Shown piece by piece: positions 8,467 through 17,784 of a stretch of DNA of 64,000 nt (position 1 is the first letter of the stretch; each line of letters begins with the position of its first letter). The notes beneath the pieces were generated by a model. It did not search any database, was not told the origin of the DNA, and saw only the letters and a list, made by a program, of their open reading frames with translations. A program made the translations under genes and the position numbers. This DNA is from Mycobacterium sp. IDR2000157661 (GTDB lineage Bacteria > Actinomycetota > Actinomycetes > Mycobacteriales > Mycobacteriaceae). The stretch is from assembly GCF_022317005.1 (NCBI RefSeq), contig NZ_CP081006.1, positions 2,294,001 to 2,358,000 on the forward strand, given 5' to 3'.

Positions 8467-8493
8467 CCATACAGTGTCTTGTCAAGTGTATGG
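8467..8493. promoter_or_regulatory. 27-bp palindromic operator between P450 and purD
   Basis: CCATACA (8467-8473), a 13-base spacer and TGTATGG (8487-8493) form a perfect 7-bp inverted repeat. A shorter palindrome, CTTGTCAAG, lies within. It is directly upstream of the P450 start and 27 bases from the purD -10 box. The TetR encoded behind the P450 is the natural candidate to bind it. Confidence 0.65.
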
Positions 8494-8519
8494 CCTGATT
8501 CGATCGGTCGGCTTGGCGT

Positions 8520-8525
8520 TAGGGT
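8520..8525 (+). promoter_or_regulatory. purD -10 element (leaderless)
   Basis: TAGGGT eight bases before the GTG start of purD, so transcription should begin at or very near the start codon. No ribosome site is present. Confidence 0.6.
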
Positions 8526-8533
8526 TGGCCCTT

Positions 8534-9802
8534 GTGCGAGTCCTGGTGATCGGATCCGGAGCCCGTGAACACGCGCTGTTGTTGGCGTTGCGTCGTGATC
8601 CGGAAGTCGAGTCGCTGGCCGTCGCTCCGGGCAACGCGGGGACCGCGGCCGTCGCCGATCAGTACGACGTCGACATCACCTCCGGTGAGGCCGTCACGAA
8701 GCTGGCACAGCGGATCGAAGCCGACCTGGTGGTGATCGGGCCGGAGGTGCCGCTGGTGCTGGGGGTCGCCGACGCGGTGCGCGAGGCGGGGATCGCCTGC
8801 TTCGGTCCCACCAAAGAGGCGGCGCGCATCGAAGGGTCGAAGTCGTTCGCCAAGGATGTGATGACCGCGGCGGGCGTCCGTACCGCCACGAGCGAGATCG
8901 TCGACAACCCGGCCCGCCTCGACGCCGCGCTCGACCGGTTCGGGCCGCCGGCGGGGGACCGCGCCTGGGTGGTCAAGGACGACGGACTGGCGGCGGGCAA
9001 GGGCGTGGTGGTGACCGCCGACCGCGATGCCGCACGATCACACGCCGCGGGCCTGCTCGACTCCGGCCATCCCGTGCTCCTCGAGTCGTTCCTCGACGGT
9101 CCCGAGGTGTCGCTGTTCTGTGTCGTCGACGGCGAGACGGTGGTGCCGCTGCTGGCCGCGCAGGACTTCAAGCGGGTCGGTGACAACGACTCCGGCCCCA
9201 ACACCGGCGGGATGGGCGCGTATGCGCCGCTGCCGTGGCTGCCCGACCGGCTCGTCACCCAGATCGTCGAGGACATCGTCAAACCGGTTGCCGCCGAACT
9301 GGTCAGCCGAGGTTGCCCGTTCTCCGGCCTGCTGTACGCCGGATTGGCGATCACCTCGCAGGGACCGGCGGTGGTCGAATTCAACTGTCGTTTCGGCGAT
9401 CCCGAGACGCAATCGGTGCTGGCGCTGCTCGAGACGCCACTGGGACAGCTGATGTACTCCGCGGCGATCGGTGACCTGGCCGGCGAGGAACCGTTGCGCT
9501 GGCGCGACGGGGCGGCGGTGACCGTGGTGCTGGCCGCAGAGAACTATCCGGGTCGGCCCCGAGTGGGTGACGTCATCACCGGATCCGAGACCGACGGGGT
9601 GCTGCATGCGGGCACCACGCGGCGCGACGACGGCGCGGTGGTGTCCTCGGGCGGACGGGTGCTGTCGGTGGTCGGCACCGGCGCCGATCTGTCCGCCGCG
9701 CGCGAGGAGGCCTATCGGCTGATCAAGTCTGTTCGCCTGCCCGGCAGTCACTTCCGCACCGACATCGGTCAGGCCGCAGCGCAAGGCCGGATCTCGGTCT
9801 GA
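8534..9802 (+). CDS. purD: Phosphoribosylamine-glycine ligase
   Basis: A 422-residue GAR synthetase. It joins glycine to phosphoribosylamine with ATP, the second step of purine synthesis. The N-terminal [14 protein letters not shown] motif, ATP-grasp region ([16 protein letters not shown] near residues 140-155) and the signature [13 protein letters not shown] and [12 protein letters not shown] are intact. The length equals that of M. tuberculosis PurD. GTG at 8534 is chosen because the Rossmann motif begins two residues later and a TANNNT box lies just upstream; the open frame runs further upstream but is not needed. The gene stands alone and converges on the esterase gene with a 3-base gap. 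Confidence 0.97.
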   Translation: MRVLVIGSGAREHALLLALRRDPEVESLAVAPGNAGTAAVADQYDVDITSGEAVTKLAQRIEADLVVIGPEVPLVLGVADAVREAGIACFGPTKEAARIEGSKSFAKDVMTAAGVRTATSEIVDNPARLDAALDRFGPPAGDRAWVVKDDGLAAGKGVVVTADRDAARSHAAGLLDSGHPVLLESFLDGPEVSLFCVVDGETVVPLLAAQDFKRVGDNDSGPNTGGMGAYAPLPWLPDRLVTQIVEDIVKPVAAELVSRGCPFSGLLYAGLAITSQGPAVVEFNCRFGDPETQSVLALLETPLGQLMYSAAIGDLAGEEPLRWRDGAAVTVVLAAENYPGRPRVGDVITGSETDGVLHAGTTRRDDGAVVSSGGRVLSVVGTGADLSAAREEAYRLIKSVRLPGSHFRTDIGQAAAQGRISV

Positions 9803-9805
9803 CGC

Positions 9806-10618
9806 CTAGGCGACCAGCAGCGGTGCCAGCCAGGCGATCTCGGCAGGCAGTTGCGAGCTCCAGTAGCCACCGTCGTGGCCACCGGGGGAGAACCCGCCTG
9901 CCGGCGGGTTCGGCAATTGTGCGACGAACTGCTTCGTCGCTGCATAGAACGGATCCTCTGTGCCGCAGTTGATCCGGATCGGAATCGAGCCGAGCTCGGG
10001 CAATCCCCAGACGCTGTTGGCCGCGTAGTCCTGCGCGCCGTCGAACGCGCCGGGGGCCGCCGCTCCCGACGACGTCCACAGTGCAGGGCTGACGGCGCAG
10101 ATGGCGGCGGTACGCGCCGGACCGAGCCGAGCGCCCAACAGCAGTGCGCCGTAACCGCCCATAGACCAGCCGAGGAAACCGACCCGCGACGTGTCCAGAC
10201 CCTCTGCCCGCAGCATCGGGATCAGTTCGTCGAGGACCATGGCGCCGGAGTCCTCACCGGAGGCGCGCTTGTGCCAGTAGCTTCCACCGCCGTCGACGGC
10301 GACCACGGCGAACGGCGGCAGTCCCGCCGCGACCGCGTCGGCCAGGCCATGTTCGACACCGCCCGCCATCACGCCCGCCGCGTCCTGGCCCTTGCCGTGC
10401 AACGCGATGACCGGACGCAGCGGAACGGTCTGACCCGGCGGGCGGGCGATCGCCCAATTGGTCGTCGCGCCACCGCGCGCCGCCGAAACGAACGCACCCC
10501 CGACGAAAGTTGGTGCGGCAGGGGCTGCTGGGGCGGGCGGTGCGATCCGCAGCGCCGCGGCACCCGCCGCCGCGCCCACGCCGAGCCGCAGCAGGGAACG
10601 GCGACTCAGGTGCGGCAT
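9806..10618 (-). CDS. Tat-exported alpha/beta-hydrolase (esterase)
   Basis: A 270-residue exported esterase. The N-terminus LSRRSLLRLGVGAAAGAAAL is a twin-arginine signal (SRRSLL) followed by an alanine/proline-rich cleavage region. The catalytic domain has the HG oxyanion motif (IALHGKGQD), the nucleophile elbow GWSMGGYG near residue 155, and a late GGHDGGYW that supplies the histidine; the acid is probably the aspartate in INCGTEDPF. It resembles the esterase D / mycolyltransferase-like fold. Start codons at 10627 and 10630 are also possible. It converges on purD and diverges from a TetR gene. It corresponds to Rv0774c. The substrate is probably a short-chain or trehalose ester, not determinable here. 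Confidence 0.85.
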   Translation of the reverse strand: MPHLSRRSLLRLGVGAAAGAAALRIAPPAPAAPAAPTFVGGAFVSAARGGATTNWAIARPPGQTVPLRPVIALHGKGQDAAGVMAGGVEHGLADAVAAGLPPFAVVAVDGGGSYWHKRASGEDSGAMVLDELIPMLRAEGLDTSRVGFLGWSMGGYGALLLGARLGPARTAAICAVSPALWTSSGAAAPGAFDGAQDYAANSVWGLPELGSIPIRINCGTEDPFYAATKQFVAQLPNPPAGGFSPGGHDGGYWSSQLPAEIAWLAPLLVA

Positions 10619-10721
10619 GGCGGCCATCATGCCATCGGCTCCGGCCGCGCCTGCGCCGAGTTGCCTGGGTATGGCCCCATGATTGCCGAAAGCCGTATGC
10701 CGAACCCGCCCGACTGGCAGC

Positions 10722-11351
10722 ATGCTAAAGGTGACGGCAGCGGTCACTCCCAAGGGAGAACGTCGACGGTACGCGCTGGTCAGCGCCGCCGCCGATCTGC
10801 TGTGTGAAGGCGGCTTCGACGCGGTCCGGCACCGCGCCGTCGCCCGCCGAGCGGGCTTGCCGCTGGCGTCAACGACGTACTACTTCTCGTCGCTGGACGA
10901 CCTGGTCGCCAAGGCCGTCGAGCACATCGGTGAGCGGGAGGCCGAGCAGTTGCGGGTGCGGGTTTCCATGCTGTCGCGGCGCCGCCGCGGCGCGGAGTCG
11001 ACGGCCGACATCCTCGTCGACCTGTTGGTCGACGACGTGGTGGGACAACAGGTCAGCGAGCAGTTGATCTCCCGCTATGAGCGTTACATCGCGTGCGCGC
11101 GCCATCCCATGCTGCGCGATATCCAGCGGCGGATACTGCGTCAGCGCACCGACGCCGTCATCGAAGTCGTCGAGCGTTCGGGTCGGTCCGTGCGAGCCGA
11201 TTTCCTCACGGCGTTGGTCAACGCCGTCGACGGCGCGGTGGTGGCGGCGCTGGTGGACAACGGCGACGGGCCGCGCGCCACGGCGCGCGCGACGTTGATC
11301 GACGTGATAGACGTGTTGGCACCGATCGACGACCGAGTGGCGCAGGTCTAG
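10722..11351 (+). CDS. TetR/AcrR-family transcriptional regulator
   Basis: A 209-residue regulator. The HTH is at residues ~25-55 (FDAVRHRAVARRAGLPLASTTYYFSS). The effector domain is helical and arginine-rich. ATG at 10722 is used; GTG at 10731, three codons later, is an equally good start and would give 206 residues. It diverges from the exported esterase and lies 46 bases before an amino-acid permease, so either may be its target. I saw no convincing palindrome in the short divergent region. It corresponds to Rv0775. Confidence 0.85.
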   Translation: MLKVTAAVTPKGERRRYALVSAAADLLCEGGFDAVRHRAVARRAGLPLASTTYYFSSLDDLVAKAVEHIGEREAEQLRVRVSMLSRRRRGAESTADILVDLLVDDVVGQQVSEQLISRYERYIACARHPMLRDIQRRILRQRTDAVIEVVERSGRSVRADFLTALVNAVDGAVVAALVDNGDGPRATARATLIDVIDVLAPIDDRVAQV

Positions 11352-11397
11352 GCCCGAGGGCGGGCGATGAGCGCTTCACGACGAGCCGAGGATGGGG

Positions 11398-12819
11398 ATG
11401 AGCACGCCGGACACTGAGGAGAAGCAGCCGGAACTCCGGCGGGTCATGGGTCCCGGTCTGCTGCTGTTGTTCATCATCGGAGACATCCTCGGCACCGGGG
11501 TGTACGCCCTGACGGGTCAGGTGGCCGGCGAGGTCGGCGGCGCGGCGTGGCTGCCTTTCCTGCTGGCCTTCGCCATCGCGACCATCACGGCCTTCTCCTA
11601 CCTGGAACTGGTGACCAAGTACCCCCAGGCCGCGGGCGCAGCGCTCTACGCGCACAAGGCTTTCGGTGTCCAGTTCTTCACTTTCATCGTCGCCTTCGTT
11701 GTGATGAGCTCAGGCATCACCTCGGCGTCGACGGCCTCGCGAGCGTTCGGGGACAACCTGATCGAGGGCTTCGGCCTGGACTGGGGCAAAGTCGGCATCA
11801 CCGCTGTGGCGCTGTCCTTCATGGCAGGTCTGGCACTGATCAACCTGCGGGGCATAAGCGAGAGTGTAAAGCTCAACGTCGGCTTGACCATCATCGAGAT
11901 CACCGGCCTGACGATCGTCATCCTCGTCGGACTGTGGGCGTTCACCCAGGGCGGTGACGTCGACTTCTCGCGCACCGTGATGTTCGAAAGCGAAGGGGAC
12001 CGAAGCACTTTCATGGCGGTGACGGCGGCGACATCGCTGGCGTTCTTCGCGATGGTCGGCTTCGAGGATTCGGTCAACATGGCCGAGGAGACCAAGGACC
12101 CCGTGCGCATCTTCCCGAAGGTGTTGCTGAGCGGGCTGACCATCGCCGGCATCGTCTACGTGCTCATCTCGATCATCGCGGTGGCCCTGGTTCCGATCGG
12201 GGAGCTCCGGGAGAGCTCCACGCCACTGGTCGACGTGGTCCGAGCGGCGGCACCGGGACTGCCGATCGACGAGATCTTCCCGTTCATCACCATGTTCGCG
12301 GTGTCGAACACCGCACTGATCAACATGCTGATGGCGAGTCGGCTGATCTACGGGATGGCCCGCCAGCACGTGCTGCCACCGGTGCTGGGCTCGGTGCACC
12401 CGACGCGCCACACACCGTGGGTGGCCATCATCTTCACGACGGTGGTCGCGTTCGGCCTGATCTTCTACGTGTCGGTGTTCGCCAGCAGCACCGCGGTGTC
12501 GGTTCTCGGTGGCACCACGTCACTGTTGTTGCTGGCGGTGTTCGCGATGGTCAACGTCGCGGTGCTGGTGTTGCGTCGCGACGTCCGTGCCGAGGGCGGA
12601 CACTTCAAGACGCCGACGGTGCTGCCGGTGATCGGCTTCCTCACATCGGCCTATCTCGTGACACCGCTGTCGGGACGACCCGGCACCCAGTACCTGCTGG
12701 CCGGCATCCTGCTGGTGATCGGCATCGTGTTGTACGCGATCACGGCGGCGATCAACAAGCAACTCGGGATCAAGCAGGGCATCATCGACCCGACGCATCT
12801 GGCGCAGTCGCCGGACTGA
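11398..12819 (+). CDS. APC-family amino acid permease
   Basis: A 473-residue inner-membrane transporter with about twelve hydrophobic segments. The first helix carries the APC glycine motif (LLLLFIIGDILGTGVYALTG), the cation/substrate-binding loop of the family. Later features are FSYLELVTKYPQAAGAALY and FFAMVGFEDSVNMAEETKDP, both typical of APC superfamily amino acid transporters of the YfnA/CAT type. ATG at 11398 is chosen over 11392 because GAGG lies six bases before it. It probably imports a cationic or neutral amino acid by proton symport. It is preceded by a TetR gene and its end overlaps the convergent DUF429 gene by 38 bases. Confidence 0.9.
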   Translation: MSTPDTEEKQPELRRVMGPGLLLLFIIGDILGTGVYALTGQVAGEVGGAAWLPFLLAFAIATITAFSYLELVTKYPQAAGAALYAHKAFGVQFFTFIVAFVVMSSGITSASTASRAFGDNLIEGFGLDWGKVGITAVALSFMAGLALINLRGISESVKLNVGLTIIEITGLTIVILVGLWAFTQGGDVDFSRTVMFESEGDRSTFMAVTAATSLAFFAMVGFEDSVNMAEETKDPVRIFPKVLLSGLTIAGIVYVLISIIAVALVPIGELRESSTPLVDVVRAAAPGLPIDEIFPFITMFAVSNTALINMLMASRLIYGMARQHVLPPVLGSVHPTRHTPWVAIIFTTVVAFGLIFYVSVFASSTAVSVLGGTTSLLLLAVFAMVNVAVLVLRRDVRAEGGHFKTPTVLPVIGFLTSAYLVTPLSGRPGTQYLLAGILLVIGIVLYAITAAINKQLGIKQGIIDPTHLAQSPD

Positions 12820-13546
12820 GTCTCCGCCCCGACGGCAGCGTCGGCGTGACCAGATAGCCGGTGGCGAAGTCGCCGTAGGTCGTCACGTCCTCCGGCCGGT
12901 GGTGCCGGAACGAGCCGATGTAGGCGCAGATGACGGCGTCGACGGGATCCTCGTCGCGGTCGAGTTGGCTGGGCCGGGTCGCTGCCGTCACCCGCTCGCG
13001 CAACCGGTCCCACGCCGGCGTGCCCGCCGTGAACATCGGTGGGGTGGCCGCCTCCAGTCGCTCGACGAGGTCGATCAGCGTCAGCAGATTGCGCTTGCGT
13101 GCGTCCAATGCGCCGCGCTTGTACTTCAGCGTCTTGTCGAGGTCGAACAACACCACGGTGGCTGGGTGCGGGTACACCTCGATCGCGCGGCGTCGGCCGG
13201 TCGATTCGGGATCCATGTCGAGTCCCAGCGCGTCGGCCAACCGGGCGGCGCGCGGGTGCTCGAGTTCGGGTCGGTCGGAGAATGCCGGTCGCGCACCGGC
13301 GTGGAACCGCGCGAAGTCGCGGTTGAAGGCCGCCTCGGCGGGACGGTGCCCGGTGCGGTTGGCGACGATCAGCGGTGCGTCGATGGCGACCACGCAGTCG
13401 CCGGTGGTGAACGGCGCGATAGCAGCTCGGATGTCGGCATCGTCGGTCGCGGTGTCGACGAGCCGCAGTCGGCCTGCGGAGTCGACTGCGGCCACTCCGG
13501 TCCGTCCCCGCTCGCCCCAGGCCAGGTCCAGCCCAACGAAGTGCAT
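12782..13546 (-). CDS. DUF429-family protein
   Basis: A 254-residue cytosolic protein of the DUF429 family, which has a predicted RNase H-like nuclease fold. Supporting motifs are the first strand HFVGLDLAWGERGRTGVAAVD with its aspartate, VAIDAPLIV near residue 70, and the C-terminal DAVICAYIGS with the conserved Asp. No partner is encoded nearby, so its role is unknown. ATG 13546 places the first strand at the N-terminus; the open frame extends upstream into purB. It diverges from purB and converges on the permease with an overlap. It corresponds to Rv0776c. Confidence 0.82.
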   Translation of the reverse strand: MHFVGLDLAWGERGRTGVAAVDSAGRLRLVDTATDDADIRAAIAPFTTGDCVVAIDAPLIVANRTGHRPAEAAFNRDFARFHAGARPAFSDRPELEHPRAARLADALGLDMDPESTGRRRAIEVYPHPATVVLFDLDKTLKYKRGALDARKRNLLTLIDLVERLEAATPPMFTAGTPAWDRLRERVTAATRPSQLDRDEDPVDAVICAYIGSFRHHRPEDVTTYGDFATGYLVTPTLPSGRRLSPATAPDASGR

Positions 13547-13572
13547 ACGGCCACTGTGCCCGATGGGGGCCG

Positions 13573-13578
13573 TAAGCT
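13573..13578 (+). promoter_or_regulatory. purB -10 element (leaderless)
   Basis: TAAGCT eight bases before the purB GTG at 13587, the same arrangement and spacing as at purD. Confidence 0.55.
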
Positions 13579-13586
13579 CTGTGTTC

Positions 13587-15005
13587 GTGACGGTCCCGAA
13601 CGTGCTGGCCAATCGGTACGCCAGCGAGGAGATGGTGGCCATCTGGTCGCCGGAGGCCAAGGTCGTCGCGGAGCGCCGGCTGTGGCTGGCGGTGCTGCGG
13701 GCGCAGGCGGAGATGGGTGTCGATGTCTCCCCGTCGGTGGTGGCCGACTACGAACGGGTGCTCGACCAGGTCGATTCGGCGTCGATCGCCGCGCGTGAGC
13801 GGGTGCTGCGCCACGATGTCAAGGCGCGCATCGAGGAGTTCAACTCGCTGGCCGGCCACGAGCACGTGCACAAGGGCATGACGAGCCGCGACCTGACCGA
13901 GAACGTCGAGCAGCTACAGATCCGTCGTTCGATGGAACTGGTGCACGCGCACGGTGTCGCGGTGGTGGCCCGGTTGGCCGAGCGCGCGATCAGCTACCGC
14001 GATCTGGTAATGGCCGGCCGCAGCCACAACGTCGCCGCCCAAGCCACGACGCTGGGGAAGCGCTTCGCCTCGGCGGCTGAGGAGATGCTGATCGCCTTGC
14101 AGCGGCTCCGCGAGCTGATCGACCGCTACCCGCTGCGTGGCATCAAGGGCCCGATGGGCACCGCACAGGACATGCTCGATCTGTTCGACGGAGATGCGTC
14201 GCGGCTGGCCGACCTGGAGCGTCGGATCGCCGAATTCCTCGGCTTCACCCAGCTTTTCACCAGCGTCGGGCAGGTGTACCCCCGTTCACTGGATCACGAC
14301 GTCGTCTCAGCGCTGGTCCAGGTCGGTGCCGGACCGTCGTCGCTGGCGCACACGATCCGGCTGATGGCCGGCCACGAACTGGTCACCGAGGGCTTCGCGC
14401 CCGGACAGGTCGGCTCGTCGGCGATGCCGCACAAGATGAACACCCGGTCCTGCGAACGGGTCAACGGCCTGCAGGTGGTGCTGCGGGGGTATGCGTCGAT
14501 GACGGCCGAATTGGCCGGGGCGCAGTGGAACGAGGGCGACGTGTTCTGCTCCGTCGTGCGCCGGGTGGCGCTGCCCGATGCGTTCTTCGCCATCGACGGC
14601 CAGACCGAGACGTTCCTGACCGTGCTCGACGAGTTCGGCGCCTACCCGGCGGTGATTCAGCGCGAGTTGGACCGCTATCTGCCGTTCCTGGCGACGACGC
14701 GGATACTCATCGCCGCGGTGCGCGCCGGCGTGGGCCGGGAGACGGCGCACGAGGTGATCAAGGAGCACGCCGTGGCGGTCGCGCTGGCGATGCGCGAGAA
14801 GGGGCGGGAACCCGACCTGCTGGATCGGCTCGCGGCCGACCCGCGGCTGCCGCTGGACCGTCCGGCACTCGATGCGGCACTGGCGGACAAGCAGGCGTTC
14901 ACGGGTGCGGCCGGTGACCAGGTGGACCGCGTCGTCGGGGCCGTCGACGACTTGGTCGCGCGCTATCCCGAGGCGGCCAAGTACACCTCGGGTGCCATCT
15001 TGTGA
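13587..15005 (+). CDS. purB: Adenylosuccinate lyase
   Basis: A 472-residue fumarase/aspartase-superfamily lyase. It makes AICAR from SAICAR and AMP from adenylosuccinate, releasing fumarate. The superfamily signature [16 protein letters not shown] carries the catalytic serine loop; [14 protein letters not shown] and [15 protein letters not shown] supply the histidines of the active site. GTG at 13587 gives the same length as M. tuberculosis PurB and follows a TANNNT box; a second GTG six bases upstream is possible. The stop overlaps the start of cyp126 (GTGA), so the P450 is translated from the same message. Confidence 0.97.
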   Translation: MTVPNVLANRYASEEMVAIWSPEAKVVAERRLWLAVLRAQAEMGVDVSPSVVADYERVLDQVDSASIAARERVLRHDVKARIEEFNSLAGHEHVHKGMTSRDLTENVEQLQIRRSMELVHAHGVAVVARLAERAISYRDLVMAGRSHNVAAQATTLGKRFASAAEEMLIALQRLRELIDRYPLRGIKGPMGTAQDMLDLFDGDASRLADLERRIAEFLGFTQLFTSVGQVYPRSLDHDVVSALVQVGAGPSSLAHTIRLMAGHELVTEGFAPGQVGSSAMPHKMNTRSCERVNGLQVVLRGYASMTAELAGAQWNEGDVFCSVVRRVALPDAFFAIDGQTETFLTVLDEFGAYPAVIQRELDRYLPFLATTRILIAAVRAGVGRETAHEVIKEHAVAVALAMREKGREPDLLDRLAADPRLPLDRPALDAALADKQAFTGAAGDQVDRVVGAVDDLVARYPEAAKYTSGAIL

Positions 15006-16219
15006 CGCTCGCCGCGATCGACTTCACCGATCTGGACAACTTCGCGAACGGCTTTCCGCACGATCTGTTCGCGGTGCACCGGCGTGAGGCGCCGGTGTAC
15101 TGGCACGAGCCGACCGCCAACACACCCGACGGCGAGGGGTTCTGGTCGGTCGCCACATACGCCGAAACCCTTGCCGTCTTCCGTGATCCGGAGACCTTCT
15201 CGTCGGTGACCGGCGGCTCCCGTCCGTATGGCGGCACACTGCTGCAGGACCTCGCCGTCGCCGGCCAGGTGCTCAACATGATGGACGATCCGCGGCATTC
15301 GCAGATTCGCCGGTTGGTGAGCTCGGGCTTGACGCCGCGGATGATCCGGCGGGTCGAAGACGACCTGCGGGCGCGGGCCCGGCGACTGCTGGATTGGGTC
15401 GAGCCGTTCCAGCCCTTTGATTTCCTGGTGGACGTGGCCGCCGAGCTCCCGATGCAGATGATCTGCATCCTGTTGGGAGTGCCGGAGTCCGAACGGCATT
15501 GGTTGTTCCACGCCATCGAGCCGCAGTTCGACTTCGGGGCGTCGCGTAAGGCCGCCGTTGGGCAACTGTCGGCCCAAGAAGCCGCGTCCCGGATGTACAC
15601 CTACGGTCAGGAGTTGATCGCCGCGAAGCGGGCGTCGCCGACCGACGACATGCTGTCGGTGGTGGCCAACGCGTCGGTGGACGACGGTGAACTCTCGGAA
15701 GTCGAGCTCTATCTGTTCTTCAGCCTGCTGTTCAGCGCGGGGGCGGAGACGACGCGCAACGCCGTCGCGGGCGGACTGCTGGCGCTGATCGAGAACCCCT
15801 CGCAGATGGCCTTGTTGCGGGAGGATCTCGATCTGCTGCCGTCGGCCGTCGAGGAGATGGTGCGCTGGACGTCGCCCTCACCGTCGAAGCGGCGCACCGC
15901 CACCCGCGATGTCGTGCTGGGCGGTTGCCCTATCGAGGCGGGCCAGAAGGTGCAGGTCTGGGAAGGGTCGGCCAACCGGGACGGCGCTGTTTTCGCCCAG
16001 CCCGATGTGTTCGACGTCGGCCGAAAGCCCAACCCGCACCTCGGCTTCGGCCAAGGGGTGCATTACTGCTTGGGCGCCAACCTGGCGCGGCTGGAACTGC
16101 GGGTGCTCTTCGAGGAGCTGTTGTCGCGGTTCTCGTCGGCGACGCTGGTCAAACCGGTGGAATGGACGCGGAGCAACCGGCACACCGGCATCCGGCATCT
16201 GGTGATCGAGCTGCGGTGA
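15002..16219 (+). CDS. cyp126: Cytochrome P450, CYP126 family
   Basis: A 405-residue P450 with I-helix [12 protein letters not shown], ExxR in VEEMVRW, and heme loop [17 protein letters not shown], the ligand cysteine at about residue 356. The GTG start overlaps the purB stop by four bases. The same purB-P450 coupling is known in M. tuberculosis (Rv0777-Rv0778, CYP126A1), where azoles and nitroaromatics bind but no physiological substrate is established as far as I know. The coupling to purB suggests a conserved expression link rather than an obvious metabolic one. The next gene follows after 10 bases and may be co-transcribed. Confidence 0.9.
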   Translation: MTLAAIDFTDLDNFANGFPHDLFAVHRREAPVYWHEPTANTPDGEGFWSVATYAETLAVFRDPETFSSVTGGSRPYGGTLLQDLAVAGQVLNMMDDPRHSQIRRLVSSGLTPRMIRRVEDDLRARARRLLDWVEPFQPFDFLVDVAAELPMQMICILLGVPESERHWLFHAIEPQFDFGASRKAAVGQLSAQEAASRMYTYGQELIAAKRASPTDDMLSVVANASVDDGELSEVELYLFFSLLFSAGAETTRNAVAGGLLALIENPSQMALLREDLDLLPSAVEEMVRWTSPSPSKRRTATRDVVLGGCPIEAGQKVQVWEGSANRDGAVFAQPDVFDVGRKPNPHLGFGQGVHYCLGANLARLELRVLFEELLSRFSSATLVKPVEWTRSNRHTGIRHLVIELR

Positions 16220-16229
16220 GCTTCGCGCC

Positions 16230-17129
16230 GTGAGGCCCGATGCGTTCGCGTTCGTGATGGCGACCGCCATCGTCTCGTTCGCCGCCGACGATCACGGGCT
16301 GCGTTGGGTGAGCGTGTTCTTCGGGGTGGTCGCGGCTTTCGGTCTACCGGTGCTGATGTACCTGACGGCCCGCCGCTGGCACTTCGATGTGGGGGACCAC
16401 ACCGTGGCGCTGCCGCTGTTCACCTACGTCGCCGCGTGTGCGGTCCTGGGCACGCGGTTCGACGAGCATCGGATCGTGCTGTGGGCGGCCGCGGGCCTGG
16501 CGTTGCAGGGCTGGCTGTCGTTGGCGCCGTTGGTGGTTCGGTCGATGTGGCGGCACCGCGGGCAACTGGGCGGCGATGCCCGCGGGAGCTGGGAGTTGGC
16601 GGCGGTGGCGACGTCCGGCTTGGCGATCGTGTTCGCCGACCTCGAAATCGCGTTCTGGGCGACAGCGTTCTGGGCGCTGGGGATCGGCGTGTACGTCTTC
16701 ATGACGCTGCTGATCGTCGGCCGCATCGACCTTGCCCAGCCGGACAGCTGGATCCTGATGGGCGGGTCGGCGATCGCGACACTCGCCGGTGACCACCTGC
16801 ACCGCCTGCTGCCGCCCGGCCCGTTCGCCGACGCCGTCCGGACGGTGACGCTGGTGACCTGGGTCGCAGCCACGGTGTGGCTGGCGCCGCTGGTGTATGT
16901 GGCGGTGCGGCGCTTCGCCGGCATCGGGTGGCCGACGGTGTTCCCGCTGGGCATGTACTCCTCGGCGACCTACGCGATGGCGGTGGAGACGGGCTGGCCG
17001 TGGTTCGTCGAGGTGTCGCTGGTGTTCGCATGGATTGCCTCGGCGGCGTGGGTCATCGTGGCTGTCCAGTGGCTGCGGCGATCTCGGCGATCACCCGCTG
17101 CGGATACTCCGTCAGGTCAAGCCACGTGA
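16230..17129 (+). CDS. TDT/SLAC1-like membrane transporter
   Basis: A 299-residue protein with about nine or ten hydrophobic segments. The pattern and the late motif FPLGMYSSATYAM match the tellurite-resistance / dicarboxylate transporter (TehA, Mae1, SLAC1) family, in which FPLGxYxxAT is characteristic. Such proteins are anion channels or C4-dicarboxylate carriers. The length is slightly short for the family (~320). GTG 16230 lies 10 bases after the cyp126 stop, so it probably shares the purB-cyp126 message. It converges with the membrane protein gene that follows, ending 7 bases from it. The substrate is unknown. Confidence 0.7.
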   Translation: MRPDAFAFVMATAIVSFAADDHGLRWVSVFFGVVAAFGLPVLMYLTARRWHFDVGDHTVALPLFTYVAACAVLGTRFDEHRIVLWAAAGLALQGWLSLAPLVVRSMWRHRGQLGGDARGSWELAAVATSGLAIVFADLEIAFWATAFWALGIGVYVFMTLLIVGRIDLAQPDSWILMGGSAIATLAGDHLHRLLPPGPFADAVRTVTLVTWVAATVWLAPLVYVAVRRFAGIGWPTVFPLGMYSSATYAMAVETGWPWFVEVSLVFAWIASAAWVIVAVQWLRRSRRSPAADTPSGQAT

Positions 17130-17136
17130 AGCGCGG

Positions 17137-17754
17137 TCACGTGCGGCGGCGGACGCCTGCGGCGTGCAGTTCGAGGGCGGCCAGTCCGCGAATGGCGTCC
17201 AGGTCGGAGACGCGCCACGCCCCGACGGGATCGTCGTGTATCGCCGCGAGCTTGCCAAGTGGCCGGTTGGCCAGCGCGCGCAGCGCCAGCAGTTGTTCCC
17301 CGGCCGGTGTGCGGGCCAGTGTGATCGCCGTCCACTTGCGGCGGGCGAACCGAACCCTCAGAAACAGCCAAGGCATCCCCACGAACAGGATCGGCGGCGC
17401 GGCCACCGCCAGTGCCAGCACCCAGGCCAGCCACGACGCGGTGCTGGCGAGGTTCTCGCCGGCCCCGGCGATGTCGAGCGCGGCCTCGCTCGCCGCGCGC
17501 AGCGGCGAGCTGAGTGAATCACCGATCAGCGGCAGGTCGTCGGTGCGTTCGCCTGCGCTCTCGAGGTTGTCGGACACGCCGTCGGCGCCGGCCTGCACCC
17601 GCCTGCCGACGTCGGCGATCGCGGAGACGGCCGAATGGACGGCCATGCCCACCAAGACCCAGATGACCGTCCACACGGCGATGACGATGTCGCTGACGAT
17701 CTGGCCAAGCAACCGCGACGGCCTGGTGGCGTAGGGGATAAACCGCGAAGTCAT
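17137..17754 (-). CDS. Conserved membrane protein
   Basis: A 205-residue protein with two hydrophobic segments: DIVIAVWTVIWVLVGMAVH near residues 22-42 and LAWVLALAVAAPPILFVGM near 108-128. The stretch between is a soluble amphipathic region (VSAIADVGRRVQAGADGVSDNLESAG), presumably extracytoplasmic. The C-terminal third is basic and cytoplasmic. ATG 17754 gives almost the same length as the M. tuberculosis homologue (Rv0779c). It diverges from purC, their starts being 31 bases apart, so the two promoters overlap. The function is not known. Confidence 0.8.
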   Translation of the reverse strand: MTSRFIPYATRPSRLLGQIVSDIVIAVWTVIWVLVGMAVHSAVSAIADVGRRVQAGADGVSDNLESAGERTDDLPLIGDSLSSPLRAASEAALDIAGAGENLASTASWLAWVLALAVAAPPILFVGMPWLFLRVRFARRKWTAITLARTPAGEQLLALRALANRPLGKLAAIHDDPVGAWRVSDLDAIRGLAALELHAAGVRRRT

Positions 17755-17772
17755 GGCTTCGATGCTGCCCGA

Positions 17773-17778
17773 TAGGCT
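17773..17778 (+). promoter_or_regulatory. purC -10 element (leaderless)
   Basis: TAGGCT six bases before the purC ATG at 17785. No ribosome site is visible. Confidence 0.6.
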
Positions 17779-17784
17779 GGCCCG

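Noticed and set aside
8461..8530. Purine riboswitch before purD or other pur genes
   Set aside because: No purine aptamer-like leader is present. The -10 boxes lie only 6-8 bases before most pur starts, leaving no room for one.
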